A stretch of 30,136 nucleotides of DNA from Discostella pseudostelligera (lineage: Eukaryota; Bacillariophyta; Thalassiosirophyceae; Thalassiosirales; Thalassiosiraceae): the NCBI GenBank assembly GCA_036940085.1, contig JALLBK010000138.1, positions 1-30,136 on the forward strand, read 5' to 3'. This document shows positions 10,381 to 18,946 of this stretch, in pieces. The notes under the pieces were generated by a model. The model did no database searches, was not told where the DNA came from, and saw nothing but the letters and a program-made list of their open reading frames with translations. How positions within the stretch are numbered: position 1 is the first letter of the stretch; each line of letters begins with the position of its first letter. Position numbers and translations under genes: made by a program.

Positions 10381-10695
10381 CGTTGGGGCGTCGGCATCGC
10401 AGGGGGTCAGTGGTCGGTGTCGGTGAATGTGGTAGATATCTATCAATATGTGGAACGAACGAGGAAAATGGAAGGATATTGTCTTCCCGCCAGTTTTGCA
10501 GTGCTACAATTCTCTTCTCTCGCCAATCGCCAGAGCCGCCGTATTATCGCCACAATTCTTCCCGCTACATTTTTCTTCGCCACATTATCGCCACAACCTC
10601 CTTCCCGCCACATTTTTCTTCAGATACTCTTCAACTTCCACGTGTTGGGTGGGCAACTCAACAACTCTTCGTCATCGTCGCTCGTCGCAAAGAAG
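10381..10695. promoter_or_regulatory. Divergent promoter with repeated TTCCCGCC elements
   Basis: This is the shared upstream region of the SPF45-like (-) and YbaB (+) genes. It carries TTCCCGCCA at 10484-10492 and 10602-10610 and the variant TTCCCGCTA at 10559-10567. The last two are followed by near-identical tails (ACATTTTTCTTC at about 10567-10578 and 10610-10621), and several TCGCCA(C/A) half-copies lie between. This looks like a local duplication of an E2F-like element. ORFs that run across the region show no similarity and are treated as chance. Confidence 0.55.
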
Positions 10696-11247
10696 ATGCA
10701 CACCATGACCATGACGAAAATCGGCACCCTCGCTACTGCTATCCTCCTCGCAATTAACGGCAGTGGCACCACAGCCTTCACCACACCAAGATGTGGCAAT
10801 GTGGCAATCATCACTAGCAGCTCGACAACCACATCATTGAATCTCTTCGGTTCGAAGCCCAAAGATGAATCAGCGCCACAACAACCCGGGATGATGGACC
10901 AACTTGCCATGTTCAAGAAGGCACAGGAACTGGCGCAGAAGAAGAATGCACTCGACAAGGAACTTGCCGAGGAGAAGATTATGGGAGCTGCCGCCGATGG
11001 GAAGATTCAAATTACCATCAAGTATATACCGCCGCAACTGCCGGTCAACCCGACGCCTGGATATGAGGCCGCGGAGGTGCATATTGATGAGGAGTATTTA
11101 GGTAGCGTGAGTGCCGAAGATTTGAGTTCTAGTCTTGTAGAGGCTATCAGGGATGGTGAGAATAAGGCCAGTGAGAGGGTGGCCGAGAAATACAAGAGTT
11201 TGGAGGAGGATATGCGGGCCATCATGGGCGGAGGGGCACTGCAATAA
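10696..11247 (+). CDS. Plastid-targeted YbaB/EbfC family nucleoid-associated protein
   Basis: Predicted 183-residue single-exon protein. Residues 1-27 form a signal-peptide-like stretch (TLATAILLAINGSGTTA) ending in Ala-Phe at 27-28 (TTAFTTP), the cleavage motif of diatom plastid bipartite presequences. The mature part (from about residue 60) has the YbaB plan: helix PGMMDQLAMFKKAQELAQKK, a beta-rich centre (DGKIQITIKYIPPQLP, AAEVHIDEEYLG) and a C-terminal helix ending MRAIMGG. Bacterial YbaB/EbfC is a small DNA-binding dimer; the Arabidopsis homologue STIC2 is a chloroplast stromal factor linked to thylakoid protein insertion. Which role applies here is not shown by sequence. The start at 10696 is preferred to upstream in-frame codons because it gives a clean presequence; it lies 86 bp downstream of the nearest TTCCCGCCA. 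Confidence 0.85.
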   Translation: MHTMTMTKIGTLATAILLAINGSGTTAFTTPRCGNVAIITSSSTTTSLNLFGSKPKDESAPQQPGMMDQLAMFKKAQELAQKKNALDKELAEEKIMGAAADGKIQITIKYIPPQLPVNPTPGYEAAEVHIDEEYLGSVSAEDLSSSLVEAIRDGENKASERVAEKYKSLEEDMRAIMGGGALQ

Positions 11248-11367
11248 TTTTGAATGGGGGAGGGTAGTGACGCTGCATCAAGTTGAGGCAGCGTATCAGT
11301 GTGATCAATGATCATGTTGGTTGCTCTCTGTGCTCTGTTGGGTAGCTGCAGAATAGGTTGATACTAT

Positions 11368-14300
11368 TTAAGTTATTTCTTCGCTTTCTCTCTCGAAACA
11401 ATTGCTGCCATACGAAGATAAGCTATTACTATCTTCTGAAGAATCGTCGTCTCGTAATGTTCGCCCAGAAGCTTTCAACTCGGTAAGAAGGGCATCCCAT
11501 CCTCTGTATGGCTCTGGATTGTATTTGCGGGTTGGATTATACTTATATGAGGTTGGATTGCAGTCAAATACTTCATCCGTGGATGTGAGGCTGCCTGGCA
11601 ATGATGCTTCATCATCTATGTACGTGCACAGCATGTTGTGCGAGACAGTTACTGGAGATACCATCTCGGCTGAAGGCAGTGGAAGACTATTATCATTTTC
11701 ATTGACTAGCGGCTGCAGTTCAGTTGGAATATGCGCTGGCACATGCATCTCGACCGTTGCATCTTGTATATCTTGCTCTGCATAATGGCAGACTTGTGGG
11801 GAGTCGAATGTACTCCTGGATGGTCTATCGTCATCGGGGTCTATGAACTGTAGTGTATTAGTCGTCAATTCCGCTGCAAGCATATCATCAAGCGGACGTG
11901 ACGCAAAATGGGACGATGAGACATTTCTTTCTGGGGCCACTACCGACGTTTGGTTCTCTAAAACTAAGTTGCGAACCGCTTCAGATAAATTATCTGCGCT
12001 GGATCCCTCGGAATGATCACTGACAGTGGATGAAGGTGATCCATCATATGTCTGCTGCGATGAATTATCGCGTGATTTATGTTGTGGTGGTGTGAACTCA
12101 GCTCTTTTCATTGTTGATGAATATTTGTCCAGGTCTTGCAACGATTGAGAACTGCTTTCACCTGATGAGCAACGCGATGACAATAGAGATTTGGTGTAGG
12201 AATTCTCGATTGAGGCTCGTTGCTCCTCAAATGAAGCATGCAAAGGCACATGAGCTTCATCTTTCGTGACTGAAGCATCGTGCTCTCCATACTGATCCGA
12301 TGGAACACGTATACAGCACAGTGAGATAGCTTCAGCTGTATCGATGGTACCCACAAATGATGTTGGCGATTCCAACCCGCGACTAGTACTACCAGACCGA
12401 GTGCCATCATGCGATTCATCGAGTTTGACACCACATAAGGACATGGCCTCAGCTGTATCTATACTTTCAACATCGGATTGTTGGGATGTGAATATTTCTG
12501 ATTGCATGTCTTCATCAACACGATATGGTTCTGGGTCATGTTCAGACACGAGCTTGCCAGCACGCAGCTCCTCCGCCAATTGACGCAGGGATGAGTCATC
12601 TCTCTTTGCAGCCACAACTGAAAGTGTGCGTGCCACGTTACTTAACATGCGGTTCCTCTCTTGGATCAGAGTGCGCTGTTCGCCAGCTCCTTTGCTGTCT
12701 ATGCTCGGTACACTGTGATCGGGAGAGCTGCCTGAAGTGCAATATCTGTCCGACAATGATTCACTTGTGGTGGAAGACTCAGATTTGTCATCATCATACA
12801 CGGGCGATTCGTTATTTGGCAGCTGGAATGATATAGAATCTTGAATGATCGTATCATGAGGATGCTGTATGGTTGAGGAGTCCTCTTTCTCTCGATGTGG
12901 TGATTGCAACACTTTGGTCTCTTCAATTTCAGTTTCATCGTGGGAAGCGACGGCAGTTAACTCAATGTTCTGGTTGTTCCGATTGATATCATCATACTGT
13001 GCACACTGCCTGGCAAGTTCTTTTGATGTATCTACTTGAAGGTTGCTATTGTTTTCCATTGAATAAACTCGGCCATCGATCGATTTCACGATGTTTAACA
13101 ACTTGACAATTTCAATACCCAGGTCCGATTCAATATCCTCTAGTTTTGCTTCCAAATCAACAAATTTTCCTGCAGTGTTGTGGCAACGATCTGCGGTAAC
13201 TTGAAAACACCGATCTGCTTCTAGCTTGCTTTTGAACTCAGCAATACGAGACGCTTCCTCCTTCGTGGTATAATTTTGAAGCTGCATTGAAAAATTGCTC
13301 ATCAATTGCGCTTTGCACGTGTCAATTTGTTTCTCTACGGTTTGAGCGGTTGCTCTGTCCCATTGCTCGTATTGCTCATAACATATACTTTTCGAGATGA
13401 TAGCTGCTTCATCTCTCATGGCCCCGACAAGCAACTGACTCGTCTGTTGTTGACTTTCATTGACATGTGACTTGATTCTCGCATCACTCTGAGCTTCCAT
13501 TTCTTTAATTGTAGATATGCACCTATCAAATGTATTCTTGCTCATGGCCTCAGCGATACAGCTAGCTTCATCTCTGGTGACGAAATGCTGAAGATGATTC
13601 AAAATGTTTTCACGATCGACATTCCATTTTTGCAACATTGCTTCAGAGCTTGATGTCGATGATGCGATAGCTTTTGATGTCTCAGTTGCGAGTTGCTCCT
13701 CTAAACGAGTCATTGATTGAGCTAATTGTGCACGGCATGACTCGGTCAATAACTCAGCCTCGTCCCTTGGTATGCATTTCTCTTGTTTAATACTAAGTTC
13801 TTTCAAAGAATCTTGCATAGATGACAAATCGTTGATAGCCATTTTTTTAATGCGATCGTTAATGAGCTCGGTGTCTTGGCGACGTGCTGTTAGCAGTTTT
13901 TCATCAATCATCTTCTCTACCTTCTTCTCAAGCTCTTTTCTTAGATTAGATTCTATCTTTGTTGCGGTCTGAATACGAAGCAAAGTACGTTGGAACAGTA
14001 AGACAACAGCAGGTGGATATCGTTACGATATTTTGAAAGAGGAGTGGACGAATTACCTTGGTAACAATCTGCGAGATAACTTTGACGTATTCTTTGTCCC
14101 TCTCATCTTTGTTCTGCAAGGAAATCTTTTGTGCTTCCTTTTCAAGCATCGAGAGACTTTTACCCTCAACCAGTGCAACCTCTTCGTGGACCGTTTGTTT
14201 CATAGCATCGACAAGATTCCTTTGAAAAGCTTGTGTACCAGTTGACATCTGCTGCATTTGTTTATCAAAGCATTCCAAATGTTGCTTTTGAATAAACGCC

Positions 14301-15321
14301 TTCATATCATTGACCTCATTCATGACAGTAATATTGTCTCGTTTCAGCTGAGCTTTCAGATCTGACAATGAATGGTTCGACTTGAGCCTAGTTGACTTAA
14401 GTCCGGTTTTCACATCGACAAGAGAAGCTTTAGTTGCCACTTCTTGCTTCAAGCGTTCCATCTCCATCCCAAGACATTTTATTCTGCTGTTTTCTTCTTG
14501 CATGTGAGCCTCCATGATGTTTATGGTCCCCCGTCGGCTGTCTGCATCGTGACAAAGAACGTCTACCCGCCTCTCTTGGGATGTTGCATTCCTATTCAGC
14601 TGACGGACTTCATCAGCCAAGATAACAAGCTGATCACGAAGAGCGTCGATTGCGATTGAAGTGCATTTTAATTTGTCGTTGACCAAACGATCTACATTTT
14701 GCTGAATTCTACTTTCCAAGGTGTGACTATCCTCAGCAGCAGCAGTGCGCCCGCCCATTGAGTGATGGCGTGAGCCATTTCTAGCTGCACGAAATGCGCT
14801 TACTGCAGCCTGCTGGTATGGGCCACAAGGGGTACTATTCTCGATTTCTTTGACAATATGATCGAACATGCAACTGCCTTTGACTGGGGAAGAAAGCAGC
14901 AATGATGCACATCGAGATGGTCTCGACTGCGAATGAAGTGATCCTTCCCATTCCTTTTTTTGAGAATAATATTCGGTGGAAATATTGTACAAATCCTTGC
15001 TTGATTTGTCGATAATTGTCGCAAGCCGATCTTCCAATGTTGATTCACCCATATTCATGTCATTGCCACCATACAAGACATCATTGTCGAAAAGAACTCT
15101 GCAATCGAAATCGATATCGAAAGAATCGTCCTCGCGTCGCGTTGCTGTTGAAAATTTTAACGCACGCAAACAGCTGCAAAACATTCCAAGAAGGCAACAG
15201 TAAAGTTTGAAATGAATTCTAAGACAAGGCGATTGATCAATAAAACATGCATATCAAGCAATGTTGTATGGACTTACTTTATTTGAACACCGATATCTCG
15301 TCCGAATACAAGGTACCACAT
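11368..15321 (-). CDS. Large coiled-coil repeat protein of unknown function (3 exons)
   Basis: Predicted 1253-residue protein from exons 15321-15278, 15173-14057 and 13968-11368; introns of 104 bp (GTAAGT...GCAG) and 88 bp (GTAATT...TCAG). The first exon encodes MWYLVFGRDIGVQI and joins in phase to NCLRALKFSTATRRED; without it the ORF would start at ATG 15184. I do not recognise the family. Residues about 150-700 are helical and charged, coiled-coil in character. Four spaced motifs (PRDEAELLTE, TRDEASCIAE, MRDEAAIISK, TKEEASRIAE) lie between about 13770 and 13240 at intervals of about 63, 53 and 50 residues. The C-terminal half is Ser/Asp/Glu-rich and probably disordered, with a duplicated IDTAEA(M/I)SLC block (near 12455 and 12335) and a final KYNPTRKYNPEPYRGWDALL. 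Cytoskeletal or scaffold work is a guess from composition only. Its proposed start is 32 bp from the stop of the upstream Gfo/Idh gene. Confidence 0.7.
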
Positions 15322-15353
15322 CTCATTTTGATTGAATTGATACAACGCATAAT

Positions 15354-16868
15354 TTATCCCCTTACAGTCTCGCAATCACCTGATGCATTACTCCGGTACA
15401 TTGCATCAATCGTTTGAACGCTTCGAAGTCCGACAAGAATGTCAGCACCAACATAGAAATCATTGCGACCTAAACACGCATCAATAAAGCATTGCATACT
15501 CTCTGGTCCAATGCCATCTTGATCCAATTCCTCAAATTGAAATCCCAAATCTGGACAATGAATCTCTACTGCACCGATGTGATGAGCATCGTTGCCTTCC
15601 TCATCATCGTCATGGCCACTTCCCCGCAAATACTCCAACGATCCCGAAGCTAAATCCCTGTCATTTCCACTGTATACTACTGCCCCCTTAGTACCAAAAA
15701 TCTTGATCATAATTCGTTTCGCCACGGGAGGATCCGAGTGTGCATTTCCCGGTAACAGACTTGTCCCCGACAGACTGAATGTCGTTGCACCATTATTGCA
15801 AATAATCGTTGCAGCATGACTCACATCCGCACCGGTAATATCACTATTAGTCATGCTACAAAATACACGTGTGGGGATCAACTGTTCTGGTCCGACGACA
15901 TGATAGATCCATGCTAAGATATGAGATGATTGACCCCATGCGAAGCCATTGCCAAGCATCGTGCCGGAATCATCGGGTTCATTCCATCCCTTGTTACTAG
16001 GATCATCAAATATCCATGATAGAGGAGAGGCAAAGAAGGAAGATATATGACGGATTTGTCCAATCTTATTTGATGATTGGATGAGTTCTTGTGCTGCACG
16101 TGCCTGAGGTCGATAGTTGGCACTGTGATTGACGAGGAAACAACCCATGCCCCCTCCTATTATTGATGCATTGGTAGATGCAGACACATCAGTAGCACTG
16201 CTACTGCTTCTCTTCCTCTTTGACTCTTCCTCTCGACGAGCCAATAACAGATCATGCAACTCTTTTGCTTCTTGAACGTTTGTCGTCATGGGCTTCTCCA
16301 TCAGTACATTCATCCGACGATAGGTGACAACACCATCTTCGTCATCGCCACTTGCTGGAGCGATTGCCTCCTCATACCGTCGTTGACCCTCGGCAATTAA
16401 TTGTTTCCCAATGTCAAAATGTGTGGAGTGGGGTGTGCATACAATGGCACCATCGATGTTTGGTCCAATGGATGGATCGTTGAATAAGTCGGATAGGGAA
16501 TGGTACACTGGACAATGATACCGTTGTGCAAGCGATGCTAGTGATTCGAGATGAGGATTCAAGTTGGATTTGGGATGGGGCGAGGAATCTGGAAAAAACA
16601 TTTACAATTGTTGTATTAGACATGGACGTGAGAGAGATGCATAATGATTATCGATAACGCGGAAGTGCATGCATCTTTATGTCATAATTGATGCAAAACA
16701 ATTGCATAACTCACCGACAATGGCGGAGATGTTCACCTTCTCATTGCGATGAAGATGAGGGAGATGCCAGCCTTGGCTCCACCAGCCAGCGCCGATGAGG
16801 ACGATATTGGCGGTGGCTGCGACATCATCGTTGTTGGTGGTAGTGTAAGAGGTTGCGGCGGCCGTCAT
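15354..16868 (-). CDS. Gfo/Idh/MocA family NAD(P)-dependent oxidoreductase (2 exons)
   Basis: Predicted 462-residue enzyme from exons 16868-16715 and 16588-15354 with a 126-bp intron (16589-16714, GTGAG...CCAG), the longest intron proposed in this window. The join gives ISAIVDSSPHPKS. The N-terminal Rossmann fold begins at about residue 20 with NIVLIGAGWWSQGWHLPHL (glycine loop GAGWWS), then IDGAIVCTPHSTHFDI, and has the family's EKP signature in NVLMEKPMTTN. The C-terminal alpha/beta domain includes NHSANYRPQARAAQELI, DDSGTMLGNGFAWGQSSHIL and KIFGTKGAVVYSG. The family oxidises or reduces sugars, inositols, biliverdin and similar compounds; substrate here is unknown. Ser-rich and Asp/Glu-rich insertions (about residues 190-205 and 370-385) lengthen it. 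No targeting peptide is obvious. It is on the same strand and very close upstream of the coiled-coil gene. Confidence 0.85.
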
Positions 16869-17204
16869 CGTCGAATGGATTTGGAGTTTTTATGAATGCG
16901 ATGAAGATGTGGGATGAGCGATATTCCTATCGCAAAACTCAAGTGTGTCACTATCGACGGACAGACTGGATCTTTTGCTCTCGATGGACAGCATGAGTCA
17001 ATTTTCTTCCATGTGGAACCCCTTTTGCTCGTCACATTCGGCCATCGGCATCGGGCATCGGCATCGACCATGACCGCCACCGGCAGTGGTAACGTAGCAT
17101 AGAGACCAGCACCCAGCACCATCGTCAGAGATTGTCGTCGTCATCAGCCGCGCCTGTACCTCGCCAGCGATCTAATACTTAGTTAGATTCTCTGGAGAGC
17201 AACG
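16869..17204. promoter_or_regulatory. Divergent promoter without the E2F-like word
   Basis: This 336-bp region separates the Gfo/Idh gene (-) from the ChaN-like gene (+). It contains no TGGCGGGAA or close variant. CATCGGCATCGGGCATCGGCATCG repeats about every six bases near 17042-17065, and CGTCGTC runs lie at about 17132-17142. No coding or RNA gene is seen; promoter status is from position only. Confidence 0.4.
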
Positions 17205-18803
17205 ATGATGATGCCACCATCAAATTCGGCGGCAGTAGCAGTAGCACTTCATGCACTTTTAGCGCTTTTGAATTCATGCCCAGCCGTCGATGCATTTTCA
17301 TCACCTCAATCTCAGCTATTTTTACGGGCACATCGACATCGTGTTGCTGCGGTGTCGTCACACTTACTAACAGTTCAACGTCCTGATGATGCTGATGCTG
17401 ACAGCGACGGTGCATCACCCCCAGATAGATACTCACCACCAATATCAACTCGTCGAGACATTCTACAACAATCGGCTGCCTCCATAATTGCATCCACCAC
17501 CCTCGTAACCCCACTGCAAAATGCCAACGCTCTCCCTCCAATCGCATCCTTCAGCAATCCCTTCAGTCAACAAGGCGCCACTCAATCCAATGGTGGGATC
17601 TACATCCCGGCAAAACGATGCACCGCCTACCTCGTCGACTCGACCATTCCCCCCTCACTCATTCCCTACCGCGCTGCACGCGAGGCAGCCATACTCAAAA
17701 ATCTTGGAATGGGTAGCGGTACCTCCAAAAGTCCATATGTCGAAGAAGATATCAATCTGAACAATTTCATGAATAAAGCCGTATTTGGTACCATTGATAC
17801 TGTGAAGCAAGTGGTCGGTGCAGGCGAACCAAGTGCCAGCTCATTGAAATCAGGTCCCAACTATCAAAGCTTTGTTTTCCTTGGTGCCAATTTTGATGAC
17901 ACCTATACTGCCTCGCCGGAGAAAGTATTGGGTGAAACAAATGCCGATGCCAAGTTGGCAGTTTCGTTACTGACTGATATTTGCAAACCGAGTGTTCGTA
18001 AACCGGGGAATACAGCCATTGGGTTGGCGTTTGCTCCGCAGAGTAGTCAAAGTTTGTTGAATGGCTATTCGTCATCGTCACAGGAGGAGGAGGCTGCAGA
18101 AAGGATGGTTGTGGAGGGGTTAGTAGCATCGGGTGCGGATGAGAAATTGGCCGAATGTCATTTGCCAATCCTACGCTTTGCCAAGAACAAGCGTTATCCA
18201 TTATTGGCATTAGCACCCAATCCATCTGATTTGGCTACAGTCCAAAAGGGTGGATTGCAATCGCTCGATCAAGATCGACGGGAGGTCTATGTTGCCGATG
18301 CTCAGGGGTTTATTGCCTTGACACAGGATCCAAAATTCAAATTGTACACGGAAAAGAGTCTTCTTAAGGATTGCGTCCCATCCTCCTCCACTATCAAGGA
18401 GGAAGCATCCATCAAAGCCGAACAGGGAAATTTCTTCGCGGAACGTATCTTGGTGCATGAAGCATGTGCCACAGCCATTGCCAAATGGGCCACGTCCCGT
18501 CCCGACGCCATGGTGGTTACCATTGCCCCAATACCTGATGTTCGTTTCATTGGAGGCATAAACGGACGGATTCCACGGATATCTCAATATTTGAACCCGG
18601 AAAGTGTCGTGGATGAGGATGCGGTAACAACAATATTGCTCAATCCCAATGCTAAGGAGACATTGTCCGAAAGTCAATGGTTGCGTTTGGAAATTGGTAC
18701 TGCACCGAATAATTGGACATATCAGACGAAGATTGCGGACTATTTGTGGTTCTCGAGTATGCCCAAGGTGAATATGCTACCTCGAATGATGAATGAGCAA
18801 TAG
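17205..18803 (+). CDS. Probable thylakoid-lumen ChaN/Tiki-like (DUF399-type) protein
   Basis: Predicted 532-residue single-exon protein with three-step targeting: a hydrophobic signal peptide (VAVALHALLALLNSCPAVDA), Ala-Phe at residues 30-31 (AFSSP) for plastid import, then a twin-arginine segment at 83-84 (STRRDILQQSAASIIAS, ending NANAL near 110) as in Tat-imported lumen proteins. The C-terminal part resembles the haem-binding-uptake Tiki/ChaN superfamily: NFFAERILVHEACATAIAKW followed by a strand and IGGINGRIPRI. Bacterial ChaN binds haem; here the N-terminal metal/haem residues of ChaN are not evident, so activity is uncertain. Three ATG codons in a row open the frame at 17205; the first is used. 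It is divergent from the Gfo/Idh gene and convergent with ORC3. Confidence 0.68.
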   Translation: MMMPPSNSAAVAVALHALLALLNSCPAVDAFSSPQSQLFLRAHRHRVAAVSSHLLTVQRPDDADADSDGASPPDRYSPPISTRRDILQQSAASIIASTTLVTPLQNANALPPIASFSNPFSQQGATQSNGGIYIPAKRCTAYLVDSTIPPSLIPYRAAREAAILKNLGMGSGTSKSPYVEEDINLNNFMNKAVFGTIDTVKQVVGAGEPSASSLKSGPNYQSFVFLGANFDDTYTASPEKVLGETNADAKLAVSLLTDICKPSVRKPGNTAIGLAFAPQSSQSLLNGYSSSSQEEEAAERMVVEGLVASGADEKLAECHLPILRFAKNKRYPLLALAPNPSDLATVQKGGLQSLDQDRREVYVADAQGFIALTQDPKFKLYTEKSLLKDCVPSSSTIKEEASIKAEQGNFFAERILVHEACATAIAKWATSRPDAMVVTIAPIPDVRFIGGINGRIPRISQYLNPESVVDEDAVTTILLNPNAKETLSESQWLRLEIGTAPNNWTYQTKIADYLWFSSMPKVNMLPRMMNEQ

Positions 18804-18946
18804 GATGAGGCTGTGTTGATTAAATCGATATTATGATAAGTATTGCTCTTTCAAAGCTGACGATCCGAAAGTTGCTCGTTATCAGATTCGCTCCTTGACT
18901 AAGGATAACTCGTAGCTATAAAGCGCGTCTTCAAGCTGAATAAATC

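Noticed and set aside
10335..10757. 140-codon plus-strand ORF across the SPF45-like/YbaB promoter
   Set aside because: Composition reflects the TTCCCGCC repeats, and it is out of frame with the well-supported YbaB gene.
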